A stretch of 64,000 nt of DNA from Typha latifolia (Eukaryota; Streptophyta; Magnoliopsida; Poales; Typhaceae): the NCBI GenBank assembly GCA_019914945.1, contig CM034100.1:15263096-15327095 (forward strand), written 5' to 3'. Shown in pieces: positions 52,601 through 64,000 of this stretch. The notes beneath the pieces were generated by a model that saw only the letters and a program-made list of their open reading frames with translations, did not search any database and was not told the origin of the DNA. Made by a program: the position numbers and the translations under genes. Each line of letters begins with the position of its first letter. The first letter of the stretch is position 1.

Positions 52601-55600
52601 TGGTTTCGGCTGCGGTTTCGGCCGATCCCGACCGAAACGGGTGGGAACGGGTCGGATCCGACCCGGGGGACATCAGCATCAATAATTGATGTCCCCACCC
52701 CCCCACCGGCCTCTCTCCCTTTCTCTCTCTCTCTTTCTCTCTTTTCCTCTCTTTCTCTCTTTTCTTTCTTTCTCTCTTTCTCACGGATCTCTTACTCTCT
52801 TTCTCACCGGTGACTGAATAGTGAGTAAATCTCCATCTCTCCGGTGATCTCGACCTCCGGCGACGTTCTCCGACGACCTCGATCTCCTGCGACCTTCGGT
52901 AAGTTTTTTTTTCAGTTTTTTTTTTCCATTGTGCAGCAGCTGCAGGCTGCAGCAGCTCACAGCAGCAATGCTGCAGCAGAGACTTTCTCTCTGCTGCTGC
53001 TGCAGCAGAGATTATATTATATTTTAATTTTTATTTATGTTTTTTAATTGCAGAGCTAAAATATCAATGGCTCCAAAAGAGAAGTCATATGATACCGACA
53101 TTGGGTGGCAACATTGCAGCACTATTGGGCAAGATAAAAGGCGTATTAAATACAACTGGTGTGGAAAAGAAATGAGTGGTGGTGTCAGCCGTTTGAAAGA
53201 ACATTTAGCTGGAAGACAAGGAAATGTAGCAGCTTACACTCAAGTGTCTTTGGAAGTTAGAAAGCAGATGTTGGCTCATTTAATTGGCAAAAAGAATGAT
53301 AAACAATCTGCACAACAAAGAGAGTCAATGATTCGTGAAGAATTGATACATAATCCTGTACACATTGATGATGATAGCAGTGAGCAAAGTGAGGAGGATG
53401 AGGATGACAGATAGATGAGGAGGGTAATGAAAGAGAGCAGAAATATGCATAGAGAAGAGGAAGAGATGAGAAGAAGTACTAGTGGTAATTTTCAGAGATC
53501 TAGATCAGTTAATATACGAGGAGAGAGAGAATATGAGGGCAGCAGTTCTACCCATAGGACTCCTGGTGTTACAGTAGAGTCTGAAAATATTGGACCGATA
53601 GATACATATCTTCAAAAAAAAAGGGTCGTACACAGACTTCAATCAAGACAGCTCTCAAAGGAATTAAAAATGCAAAGAAACACATTGGTAAAGCTATCTC
53701 TAAATTTTTCTTCTACAACCATATTCCTTTCAATGTAGCTGATAGCCCTTACTATCACACTATGGTGGATGCTATACAATCAGTAGGGCCTGGTGTTCCC
53801 CCTCCTAGTTCAAATGATATTGCTATTAAATATCTTGACTTAGAGGTAGATAAATTTCATACTTATATTGAGACATTTAAACGGTATTGGGATGAATTCG
53901 GTTGTACATTGATGTGTGACGGGTGGAGTACACAAAACAGAAGAAATATAATTAATTTCTTAGTGTACTCTGGCATGGGAACAATATTTTTGAAGTCTGT
54001 GAATGCTACTGCTCATTTCAAAAATGCAGATTATATTTGTCAGTTGATATATGAGGTGGTACAAGAAATAGGTGAAAAAATAGTAGTCCAAGTGGTTACT
54101 GATAATGGGGCAAATTATAAAGCTGTTGGAAATTTACTGATGATTAAAAGACCTTATTTATATTGGACGCCATGTGCTGCACATTGTATTGATCTGATGT
54201 TAGAGGATATTGCAAAAGAGTCTGAAATTGACATGGTCATATGTGAAGGTCAGAGGTTAACAAATTTTATATATAACCATGGTTGGGTTCTTAATTTACT
54301 CAGGCAGATGACTGGTGGTAGGGAGATCATCAGACCCGGCGTCACTAGATTTGCCACTCACTTTTTAGCCTTGGAGAGCATCATGCGCTACAAGGATGAT
54401 ATTATGCGGATGTTTACCTCACAGGAGTGATCTATGAAAATTAAGAATATAAAACATAAAGATAAATCTTTAGGTGAAACTTTAAAAAATATGACTCTTG
54501 GAAATATATTTTGGGATAATATTACAATTGCCACCGCAGTATTTGAGCCTCTTATCAAAGTATTAAGACTTGTAGACAGTGATGACAAGTCTGAGATGGG
54601 TTTCTTATATGAGGCAATGGACATAGCTAAAGAATCAATAAAAAAAATATGGGCCAAAGTTATAGGAAGTGGTGGAAGATGATTGATTCAAACAACTACA
54701 TAGAGATATACATGCTGCCGGTAAGCATGCTTTTAAGTTTTAAGTTTTAAGTTTTAATTTACTTTTATTTATGAATATTTAAAAATTTGAATGCTTACAA
54801 ATTTTAAATTTCTATAGGGTATTTTCTTAATCCAAGATTTCAATTTTCTAAAAATGTCAATAATGATAGTGAAGTCTTGTTGGGGGTTAGAAAGGTAATC
54901 AGCAAGCTTGAGCCCGATATTCATAAACAAATCCTATGCGATAAAGAAGTGAGTTATGATTCAATTAAATAATTTTATTATTATTTGTTTCAAGTTTTAA
55001 CTTTCAATATAATCAATAAGCTAATAATATATTTCTGATTTTAGATGGAGAGATATAGATTGAGAGTTGGGCAATTCAGTACTGCTAAAGTTCTTTTTGC
55101 TGCAGCTATATCTCATAACACTCCAGCTGAATGGTGGTCTATTTATGGATGGGAAGAGGCACCAAATTTGACGCCAATAGCAAAGAAGATTTTAAGTCAA
55201 ACTGTGTCTTCATCACAGTGTGAAAGAAATTGGACTACTTTTTCCTTAATCCACACAAAAACACGCAACCAATTGACAATGGAAAGATTGGAGAAGTTAG
55301 TTTTTTGTCATTATAATATGAGATTGAGGAAGAGAAATTTAAGAAAAAAGGCAGAAAATAAACAACTGATTGATTTAAATCATATTTTTGATGAAGAAGA
55401 CCCCTTGACTCCATGGATCAGAGAAATAGAGGACAGGTTATTAGATGGCAGAGATAACCCATGGTTAGATGAAATAATGGGAGAGACCACGACGAGGGCA
55501 GAGGCTGGTACGAGTCATTCAGCAGCGAGAGATAGTATACCTACTAGTACTAGTCATAGTCCTGATGATACATATGGTGGTGAGATCGTTCCATCTACAT

Positions 55601-58600
55601 TTGTTGAGGAAAGTCAAGGAGGCATAAGAAGTGAAGACAGAGAAACTGAGGATATATATACATATCAGCGACGTCGTCATGAGTTGCATTTTAGTTCCTA
55701 TGATTATGGTACATCGAGTATTTATTGTTTGGAGCCATCACAAGATCCATATGCTAGTTATTATCCTCAGTATTCTCAGGCACAAGATCCAAATGCTGGT
55801 TATTATCCTTCTCAAACGTAAGTCACACAACAAGATCCATACAATATGACTAGTATGATGGAATCACTTTTTGGAGCATCAGGTCCCAGACATCAATATT
55901 TACAAACTTATGGTAATTATGATGATGAAGACTATAGAAATTTACGAGAACCAGCTCGGTATTCAACAAAGTTTTAAATTTTGAGTAAGTTAATACATTT
56001 TTTTTAAGTTTTTAGACTTCATATGTGAGTAATTTTCATTTTCTTATTTTTTGTCATTTTTTCTAAATTTTTCTGCATTTTTAAATAATATTTAGAATTT
56101 TATATAATTAAAAAATAGTCCGATCCGATACGAACGGCCGATACGTATTATTTTTCTGGACGGCCGATACCGATCCCGATACTGGGAACCTTGAATTAAA
56201 GTTCATCGAAAAACAATTCGTTACACATGTTATCAAGAAGATTCTCAAGGAGTCCCATGTTAAGAATGGTAGGATCAATTCTTAAATGACCCTCTTAAGG
56301 TTAATGATCATGGATGCTATAAAGGCATAGACAAGGTTCCTTCTTATCTGATTTGTTTGGAAACTATCTAACACAACGCAAATATCTATATCACTCATCT
56401 CCCTATTAAACATTTTTACTTAAAAATACTTCCTTCAATAATGTTAGCTGCACCAGTGAGTTCATGCACATGTATCACAATCATGGATGGCTGTGCCGGC
56501 GGCGTATCGGCATGTAGCACGAGGGATGCCGCACGGCACCCTTCCTAATAGTTCCGCCGTTGGCCATCGACCTCGTTGTCGAGCTACCCATTGCCAATCG
56601 CCATCACCGTTGTCAATCGCTATCACAATCACCGATCACCGTCGCCGTCACCCGACATGAGCTCGAGCAATGGCGACGATGGCGGCGAAGGCGAGCGGCG
56701 ATTGGCGACGGCAACAGCAACGGCAACGGCGAAGGCGAAGGTGAGTATCCTTTTTTTCTCTCCTCTTACAGCACAGCCGGCAAGTGCTGCAGCATGTGCC
56801 GTGCCTGTGGCACAGCCATCGTTGATCACAACATGAAGTAAAGGCAAAAAACGTTCAGCTAATAGTATAAAATTACAATTTGCACCAACACATATTAAAA
56901 GTATTAGAACTAAAATGCAGTCATGGATATCTCAAGTGGATAAAGTAATAATCAATAATCATAATAACACTAAATAAAGATAAGGAAAAAATCAGAAGTA
57001 TACTTACGGAAGCAAGTTCAAAACTTGAGCAGTGTACATTCTTCCCATGTTTCATGACCTAAATGCCGCAGCATTCCACAACTATTGACATGACTCCCAC
57101 AGATAATCAAGAATACATCATATAAAGAAGAAAATGTGTAAACCTGAATAAATCTATCAGGCAGCTTTCCACTTATATCCTTCTGCGGAATACTGAAATA
57201 AAATCCTTGCCTATTGTTGTAAGGAATCTTCAAATTTGGCATCTTAAATTCCTCTCTGTACTTGTTTGCAAGGTTATGTATAGCTGTAATCACAAAATGA
57301 TGAGCATTGTGGATTATGCATTGACCACAATTACAAATAGTTAAGCACCTTCGCTTGTATCACAGAAAGACCGCCGTGCAATATCAAGAAGACCATCTAT
57401 TCCAGCTTTAATAGCAAAACATTGTTGCGTGCAAGCAACAAAAGGTGCCCTTGAATGTACCACGTCTTCATCGACTACATCCCCGATTCTGGGAGAAAAC
57501 AAATATGAAACTTAAGAGATGTACTAAACAATGACAATGTCAAATTGCCAATACAAAAAAAAAGAAGTACCAACATTTTTATAAACACTAATGTCAAATA
57601 GTAGGCAATTGATTCGGAAGCCATGTGAAGGAATGCTAAACACCAATATAACAATTTTCGACTTCTTCAGTAAGACATCTTAAGTGACATAAGAGAATAA
57701 AACCTTATTTTGGTCATTACATTAAGCTAAAAATAACAAGAGATTCTTATGAAGAATCCTACTCGAATCCTTCAACATTGAGACCTAATAGTAACCAAAA
57801 AGATCCAAAGCATCAAAAAGATCATCATAAGCCCACACATAACAGCTAACAGCAGTTGTCATGAACAAGCAATTCCAATATGCATACACAAAATAGGTAT
57901 AAAAGATATCGCCATTTAACAAAAAAGAACCGATAAATGCACATGCTTATTCTAGAACAACATAGAGTTAATATAGAGTTACTAGAATGAGAAATCAAAG
58001 AAGTGGCCATTATTCAATTCCATTCAAGAAATGATAGGATTTATATATATTACTATGTAGCATATGCATTAGTTGATAATCTTCTTATGCATATTCTTCT
58101 GGTTTCTCAAATCAAATTTTCCATTAAGAACTGTGGTTTTGTACCCATATAATCAATTTCTAGCTATACATGTAACTCGTCAGAAAACTTAAGATGTTAA
58201 ATACTGTCAAAGATAAAATTATAGACCTCCCGTAGCATGTGATTGAAGATTTTTGAGCAGTAATAATTGTACCTGGCTTTCCTTGACGTCTTATGGAAAA
58301 TTTTGGGTGTATCTACATCTAAGTGCTTTTATCGCTTTCCATTTGACTACTTTAATTATCCATGGAGTTACTATAACACACTAAAAAAAAAAAATCGCCC
58401 ACGCACGCGTCGAGCACGTGCATGCATTCCAGCCTGCCCCCACCATCCTCTCTTCCTTCTTCTTCTTCTCCTTCCGTGCACGCCACCACTACCACCCTCC
58501 CCTATTTCCCCTCCACCCCCCACCATCTCTCTCTCCCTCTCCTTCTCTCGTTGGAGCCGACGAAGCCAAGCCGTAGAAGCCTCAGGGAGGGGGGGGACCT

Positions 58601-61600
58601 CCATTGCCGCCGACCATGGAGTGCACCTCGCCGCCCGGTCGCAGGGCGAGCTGCTCACACTCCCCTGTAGGCGAGGAGGACGGGCAGCGGCTCCACCATG
58701 GGCTCGGGCTACGCCCCGCCACCGTCGAGCTCGAGCCCTCCTCCTCTCTTTTACTTTTTCCTTTTCTTACTGCCTTCCGGCCGCCATACCTCTACCTGGC
58801 CTCGTGGCTACGCAGCCGGCACCATCGGCCTCAGTGGTGGCCGTGTCTCCCTCCTCTAGCTCCTCCCCATGGAAAGAGATGATGGAAGAGGGTCGGGGGG
58901 TTAAGCAAAACCTCCCACCCAGATCGCAGCCCACAAGCCAAGTCCCTGGTGGGCTGCAGACCGCAGTCCACCAACCAAGTCCTTGGTGGGCTATTATGTA
59001 TCCTAGTATGTGCAGTTGTTGATAGTATACTCATCATGATGTTATAAGAATATTAATGTTAACACATGCATTAGTATCCTGGTATGAGACACTCTTGCAT
59101 AAACATCTGTAGCAAATGTAGAATGTAATGACTATGATGACTATGACATGACTATACATCAACAGACACGGCACCACTTCCACCTATCAATAGTTAGTCG
59201 TGTTCTGGCTAGGTAGTGCCCTCTACTCGCTCAGCCTGGGGTTAAGGGTAGAGTGTATCGTACATGACTTATACTATTAGCGGCCTACACCTGAGGTCAT
59301 TAGCCTAAGTGGCATTCAGGTAATTATACTGCATGGTTAGAACTAGATTATGATGATAGTAAGAACATAATTGTGAGGCGATGATATACCTCTAGCGGTA
59401 CCCGACGAGGCAGGGGTCATGGCGTCCATTAATGAGCTGAGGGCTCTTGACTATTCCGCTGAGGGCGGTGATAATTTAGAGGTAGTGAGATATAGGCCTA
59501 CGACAGGGGTCCTTAGTCTGATGACCACAGACAACCGGTCACATGCAGCGTCGCCATGTATGTTTTGGGTGACATTACCGCTAGATGTGTATATATCCCT
59601 CCTCGATGTATGAGATGATGGATGGTTATGTGATGGATAACTTTTGGAGAATATCTAAATTATGTGGTAAATGGTTCGGTGGGCTATAATAAATCATGAT
59701 TAATGCCTTGACGAGCATGTGATGACTAACTCTCCTTGACTTGCGTGAATATGAGGAAAATTACTCCTTTTACTCCTAAGCATAACATGTAAATGTTATG
59801 ATTAAGATTTGTATGAATAAGAGATTGTAGCCAACTTTATACTTGTGTAGACTTATCCTAATATGATTAGAAGTTAGCATGTTCAAGGACAGTACCATGT
59901 AGTCTATATCGTTTGCATTGATTTATTAACTCATTATAAGTCATTTAAATAAGCTTATTCTATGGTTAGCAACTATAGACATGCATTGGAATATGCATCT
60001 GTGATTTTTTTGTTATATATTGTATGAATTCTACTTGCTGGGCTGTGTGCTCACTACCTCTTAGTGGCATCATTTCAGAGTTAGGGGAAGCAGGTGCGAG
60101 TAGCGAGGAGTAGCTGTCTTTACTTCATTTAGAGTTATTTCCATTAGTTGTATTAAGCCCCTGTGAGAGTATTATGATTGCAGTTGTATTTTGGACGTGT
60201 ATCTTTGAAGGCTTGTTGTGGCTTGTGGAACTTGTATCCGGACTCATATTTTGCTTGTGATCATTTCTGGTATGAACCTATATTTCTATGTGCCTTGTGG
60301 AAACATATTTTTGACAGGTCACGTGATGCACCGCGTGGGGGGGGGGGATTTACCCACGCGGTATACACGTGTATTTAAAAGTTTAGGTGTTTCAGTTACC
60401 TTTGCAAAAAGTCATGCATATGAAATAGTATAGAACTACGGATGTTCACTTATATACAAGCATAAATCCAGAAGCACTACTATATGCTCACAGTGCTCTC
60501 TATGGTTGCATTCCAATAGTCAGCATATAACCTATCAAACTATTTATGACATTGATGATTGAGCAACAATTTTGATTGAAGTCCTTCATAGAAAGCATAT
60601 AAGCTATACTTGGAAGAACAGAATAGAAGGAAAGCTCAAGTACAAGGCTATAGAACAAAACCTCTTTTTCATGCTTGAGTATTTTTTATTTTCACAAACA
60701 GTCCTGTAAATGTTGCACAGGAGAATGCTTTTTCCATCCTTAAGAACCTGAAACACCACATTCTGTCCATTAGTCCAACATAATCATTAAGTAACGCTCT
60801 GAAATCATAAAAACAGAATGTTTGGCATGTTTCTCAGCTGCCTGTCCATCATTAGCAATATCTTGAAATCATTTCCCAACTGATGTTAGAGAAATATAAT
60901 TCGTCCTTTCAATACTCTATATTTCAGAAGCATAAAGAAGCAATGTCTTGAGATAGTCATATTGTACCTTGGAGAGAAAGGGTATTGCATCCAAAGCAGT
61001 TTTTAGAACAATAATGTCTGAAATCAGCATTTGACTCTTTCTACCATTTATAGGCCTCAAAACATCTTCTGTGACCTTTTTGGGTTTGAAGCAGAAGTGA
61101 CAAAGAACCTTATCTGGGAAAAACATTTTATTAAGTCCTAATTCACAACCAACAAACATAGCATAAAAACAGGCAAAGAATTAAATACTCATCCCACCAG
61201 TTTCTTTTGGAAATTTACGAAGACCCTGTGTCAAACCAAAGAATAATTCCTCATTTCTCATTAACTCATCCTGAAATTAATTGCACAAATTTCAAAAAAA
61301 AAAGTAACTCAAAACTCAAAAGTACATGATCTTCAATCAAGGACTCTTCCTGAACCTCATTCATGGGGATTATGTCAATTTCCAGTAATATCGATGACAA
61401 GATACATTTAGTATTCAACACTAATAGAAGCATAGCTCAGTTTACCATGTAATAGTGATTTCCATGTAAATTACTGATTCATCATCTAATAACAGTCTAG
61501 TAAGCTTGAAATTAAATTTAGAAAATTTCATACAAGAAAATTGTAATCAATTACAATGTGTTTTAAAATTATAATCAAATAGTTTTTGTGGACTTCACCA

Positions 61601-62209
61601 ACAGACATGCCACTACAGATAATTGGTATCGCAATCTCCATCTGTTATGTTACACTTTGTTCAAACAACACAAAAAAACTGCACTACCAGTTCATTGATC
61701 CATCAAAATACATAAATGCATTTGCCATCATCAATTTACAAGAAAAAAATCTACGAATATGTGGTCCACAATGTGCAAAAAGGGGATAGATATCAACCTT
61801 GTATTCTTGCATTTGTGCTTATCTACGAACAAACTCATGTTTTATTTCAATTTTCAAGTATTTAACATTACACAATTTCAGGCAATACTAGTGTACTACT
61901 CCATCACCGTCAAGCAAGTACCGAATCAGCAAGCCAACAACCAAATTAATAATGGTGCATACATAATTAATACGAAGCAGAAAGCCAGAAAGTATAACAA
62001 TGACTGGGAATATGGTTTCAAGAATGCTAAATCACAGGTAACACTAACACCAATGACTACATATACTTGGCAACAACCAAATACTACTGAGAGTATAACA
62101 TAAATCTGAACATGGCAACAACCAAATACTCACTAAACAATCAAGACGAGCATTAATAGTTTCCATATCCTTTAATGGTTGTAGCAAGTTGGCTCGAAGT
62201 AGTCTAGAC
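46675..62209 (-). CDS. MSH4: MSH4, meiotic MutS homologue; N-terminal exons outside window
   Basis: MSH4 pairs with MSH5 as a sliding clamp that stabilises recombination intermediates and promotes interfering crossovers; it does not repair mismatches. Seventeen exons join in phase: 62134-62209, 61198-61270, 60968-61113, 60662-60747, 57349-57488, 57144-57283, 57008-57058, 50173-50236, 49376-49519, 49233-49300, 49062-49120, 48808-48964, 47961-48013, 47782-47880, 47317-47431, 47113-47235 and 46675-46845. They encode the last 587 residues; the Arabidopsis protein is about 790. Visible are [20 protein letters not shown] (core), LEVLCLLD-type clamp helices ([17 protein letters not shown]), Walker A GPNMSGKST split across exons 49062/48964, Walker [17 protein letters not shown], and [19 protein letters not shown]. 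No stop or frameshift breaks the frame. One intron is 6.8 kb and holds a hAT element and a MITE; another is 3.2 kb and holds a solo LTR. The N-terminal 200 residues should lie beyond 64000. Confidence 0.95.
50263..50280. repeat. (AT)n microsatellite in MSH4 intron
   Basis: A short alternating AT run of about 17 bases just upstream (minus strand) of the acceptor for exon 50173-50236. Confidence 0.85.
51473..51942. mobile_element. Mutator-like MITE with 10-bp flanking repeat, in MSH4 intron
   Basis: The ends are GAGTTTTTGACCAAA and TTTGGTCAAAAACTC, a perfect 15-bp inverted repeat. GTCAATTAAT stands directly on both sides (51463-51472 and 51943-51952), consistent with a 9-bp Mutator duplication plus one chance base, or a 10-bp one. 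Inverted similarity goes further in: GACAGCGATT with its flanks recurs in both halves. There is no coding capacity. Length is 470 bp. Confidence 0.82.
52935..53010. repeat. CAG/CTG-rich self-complementary stretch in the hAT leader
   Basis: Runs such as GCAGCAGCTGCAGGCTGCAG and CTGCTGCTGCTGCAGCAG form inverted repeats able to fold into a hairpin. They lie in the presumed leader intron of the transposase gene. Confidence 0.75.
53068..55977 (+). pseudogene. hAT transposase (BED finger, DUF659, C-terminal dimerisation), inactivated
   Basis: A hAT transposase would cut and paste the element. Parts seen in order: a BED-type zinc finger near 53100-53220 ([21 protein letters not shown]); a DUF659-type region near 53720-54160 ([29 protein letters not shown]); and a dimerisation domain near 55120-55320 ([20 protein letters not shown]). 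Damage: in-frame stops at 53412-53414 (TAG), 54428-54430 (TGA), about 54680 (TGA) and 55819-55821 (TAA), a frame change between 53620 and 53760, and a Tyr where the first Cys of the finger's CxxC pair is expected. An intron or two probably lie between 54720 and 55045. The protein cannot be made intact; no repaired version is given. Confidence 0.9.
56500..56840. repeat. GC-rich dispersed repeat, copy 1 (MSH4 intron)
   Basis: This GC-rich island (with GGCAACGGCGAAGGCGAAGG and GTGAGTATC, then a T/C-rich tract, CTCCTCTTACAGCAC and GGCACAGCCATCGTTG) has a diverged copy at about 63480-63665. The order GTGAGTATC, pyrimidine tract, TTACAG looks like a tiny intron with a donor and an acceptor. Confidence 0.7.
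58372..60394. mobile_element. Solo LTR (2.0 kb), Ty3/gypsy-like, with target duplication GTTAC
   Basis: The left end TATAACACACTAAAAA resembles the TGTAACACCC start common in plant gypsy LTRs, with the second base changed. The right end is GGTGTTTCA. GTTAC flanks both sides (58367-58371 and 60395-60399). The interior is GC-rich at the left (58390-58990), with no coding region for retroviral-type proteins and no second LTR. The 251-codon open frame at 58267-59022 lies mostly inside this LTR and is low-complexity. The element sits in the MSH4 intron between exons 57349-57488 and 60662-60747. Confidence 0.85.
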
Positions 62210-62380
62210 CTGAAATAAGTGTACACATTAATAAATGACTAACTGAGCATATGTTTTAGTAGCTAAAGGATACAAGATTATGAATTAAAAGGACTCAACA
62301 GAAGCACAAGAGTAATGACAAAGCAGTGAATGGTTAAAAAACCAGTTTTACTGAATGTCTTTGTTATATTGTGGACAAGA

Positions 62381-63480
62381 TGTAACAAACCAAAATTTCG
62401 AAAATAAATAAATAAGAAATTAGAGTTAATAATTTATATCATGACGGATTTAGTTTTTTTTTGCGGTACTGTAGCACTGTTACAGTACCGAGATGAGTTG
62501 GTCGTCATTTCCTACTTCCTCATCTAAATTTAATTTTTTGTTACATCCTTACCTCATTGGAACTAGCATTGTCAAAGTCGGTCATTGGGGAGTCGCCGAA
62601 GTAAGTGAATAACACCAAAAAAATCGTATGTCAAGAGATTTACTTGATTATTGAGTTGAGTTGTTCCGCATGGACCTTAGGTGAATGAATTTACTCACAT
62701 AATTATAGTCTCATATTTCATACTATGATTCTTTTATATTATCATTCGTGTATTTCTTTTCATGCTATGTTATATTTTGTGGCATACTCTACTTCGTGTA
62801 ACACTTTAGTTCATGTGGACCTTCGTGCATGACTACGAGTTGGTAGGATTTTGAGAACATGTTAGATATTCTTTGTGCATCTCCCTGTGGTGACTTAAGT
62901 CTACCTTGAAGTCCATGAGACGGATCCATTCTGGATCAGCGTTTAGGTGATACTAACACGGTTAGAGAACAGTCCAGGAGATAGACTTATTTCTGATAAG
63001 TACATGATCTGTTTAGGTAAGTGACTATGGCGCGATTAGAGAATAGTCTCAGGCTAGATCAAAAATCTCCCTAAGGTGACTCTAATATTTCTCTATAGTT
63101 AGTAGAAAAGACAGGTTGCGTTTATCACATTGTAACACCTCCCGGTGACCTTAACCGGATCAACTATGAGAAAAAAAAACTCGAGCATCATCTCGATGTG
63201 ACTTCTAGTTAATGTGGATCTACGAGCACAGTCCCAAACTGAGACAGTAAACATTACTGAGATTGAGAATGTTTGAATAATGAAATAAAGCATAATATTA
63301 GCTTGTTAAGTGCATCTTTGTGGCTTATACTTATTTTTCATATTATGAACTTGCTGGCTATTGTAATTAATTATTGAGCTTTGGTTAATATCTCATATTA
63401 GATAAAAAATAATTCTTTAGCTTTTGGGTGGATTCACTCACTAAGCTAAAATTGTTAGATTATTAAAATCTTTTTATGTT
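62381..63480. mobile_element. Probable gypsy-like LTR, left edge only
   Basis: TGTAACAAACCAAAATTTCG at 62381 matches the usual start of plant Ty3/gypsy LTRs. A hairpin CGGTACTGTA...TACAGTACCG follows at about 62464-62490. The sequence CACTCACTAAGCT near 63436 also resembles such LTRs. No right end or target duplication was found in the window, so the extent is uncertain and the end given is a guess. Confidence 0.5.
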
Positions 63481-63665
63481 TTAGATGCTGGTCAATGGTG
63501 GCGACGGAGATCAGAGAGCGGCAAGCGGCGACGGCAATAGGCGAAGGTGAGTATCTCTTTTTTTTCTCTCTCCTCTTACAGCACGGCCGGCAAGTGCCGT
63601 GACGTGCCGGCCGGTGGTCGACACAGTCCGTGGTTGTGGCACGACCATCGTTGGTCGTTGGTTTT
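63480..63665. repeat. GC-rich dispersed repeat, copy 2
   Basis: It shares GGCGAAGGTGAGTATC, a T/C-rich tract, CTCCTCTTACAGCAC, GGCCGGCAAGTGC and GACCATCGTTG with copy 1 at 56500-56840, in the same orientation. Confidence 0.7.
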
Positions 63666-63780
63666 AATGAATATATTCAATCAAATTATGTGTTGAATAA
63701 TATTTATATTTGATTAATGCTTTATCTTTAATAATATTCATTCACAAAAATAATCTAAAGATAAAACACTACAATGTAGG

Positions 63781-63786
<6 letters not shown>

Positions 63787-63813
<27 letters not shown>
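63787..63813. repeat. (AT)n microsatellite
   Basis: An alternating AT run of about 26 bases in the right-edge MSH4 intron. Confidence 0.93.
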
Positions 63814-63816
<3 letters not shown>

Positions 63817-64000
63817 AATCAAAAATTAAAGATTGACATGACGAAAATTCCAAAACATTTCTAAATATCTTAAATTTTTTATTAAAATTATGTTAAATGC
63901 GTGCCAAAGATATGCTGCTCCTATGGTGGCACGGCACGACTATCGCTGCTTAGAACCCTAAGCAAATAGATAAGTTTGAATTATAGAAGAAGATTCGAAC

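Larger units (their letters stand above)
52566..56193 (+). mobile_element. Complete hAT transposon (3.6 kb) with perfect 8-bp target duplication
   Basis: The left terminus reads CAAGGTTCC and the right terminus GGGAACCTTG, inverted repeats of each other for nine bases. Both are followed inward by GGCCGAT and CCCGATCC-type subterminal motifs. AATTAAAG lies immediately outside both ends (52558-52565 and 56194-56201), the 8-bp target duplication typical of hAT elements. A transposase pseudogene fills the middle. A leader intron is likely between about 52898 and 53053 (GTAAGT to TTGCAG). The element lies in a 6.8-kb MSH4 intron in the orientation opposite to that gene. Its 3' end is shared with the remnant at 8870-9271. 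Confidence 0.95.
62210..64000. other. MSH4 intron with further transposon sequence, running off the right edge
   Basis: No further MSH4 exon was found on the minus strand here, so this is a long intron or holds unrecognised exons. It contains an LTR edge at 62381, a copy of the GC-rich repeat at 63480-63665, and an (AT)n run at about 63787-63813. Confidence 0.6.

Noticed and set aside
58267..59022. A 251-codon open frame on the plus strand
   Set aside because: It lies mainly inside the solo LTR, is low-complexity (Pro/Ser/Leu-rich) and matches no family.

Overview
The window is nuclear DNA from a flowering plant. The genes are spliced, with GT-AG introns (one GC-AG), AT-rich introns, GC-rich first exons and many transposon relics. 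A Ghd7-type CCT gene, GC-rich first exons, and a TINY-type DREB gene without introns suggest a non-grass monocot such as a palm; that placement is inference. There are no bacterial features, CRISPR arrays, rRNA genes or convincing tRNA genes.

Eight protein genes were built exon by exon. Splice phases close in every case. Left to right: a RhoGAP gene like Arabidopsis At5g61530 (minus, 681-5687, C-terminal exons off the left edge); a histidine-phosphatase / phosphoglycerate-mutase-like gene (minus, 7394-11239); a type I DnaJ (Hsp40) gene with a CAQQ prenylation end (plus, 16434-19711); a DREB-type AP2/ERF factor (plus, 21408-22040); ribosomal protein eL15 (minus, 24942-27442), head-to-head with RFT1 (plus, 27977-36305), an ER N-glycosylation protein; a Ghd7-like CCT flowering regulator (minus, 37900-39843); and MSH4, a meiotic MutS homologue (minus, 46675-62209, N-terminal exons off the right edge). 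These are mostly unrelated single-copy housekeeping and regulatory genes, not an operon-like system. The only shared control region that looks plausible is the roughly 530-bp eL15/RFT1 divergent promoter.

The accessory content is transposon archaeology. A 3.6-kb hAT element (52566-56193) with a perfect 8-bp target duplication sits in an MSH4 intron; a degraded short relative lies in intron 1 of the phosphatase gene. Two solo LTRs have exact 5-bp target duplications: one in RhoGAP intron 4 (2410-3362) and one in an MSH4 intron (58372-60394). A third LTR edge starts at 62381. A small Ty3/gypsy-like element lacking reverse transcriptase lies at 43678-46187. Two Mutator-like elements with 10-bp flanking repeats (12264-13302 and 51473-51942) and several minisatellites complete the picture. 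I found no clearly new biochemical system. The best candidates for follow-up are the Ghd7-like gene, the altered DNA-contact residue in the DREB factor, the minisatellite abutting an RFT1 splice acceptor, and the heavy insertion load of MSH4 introns.
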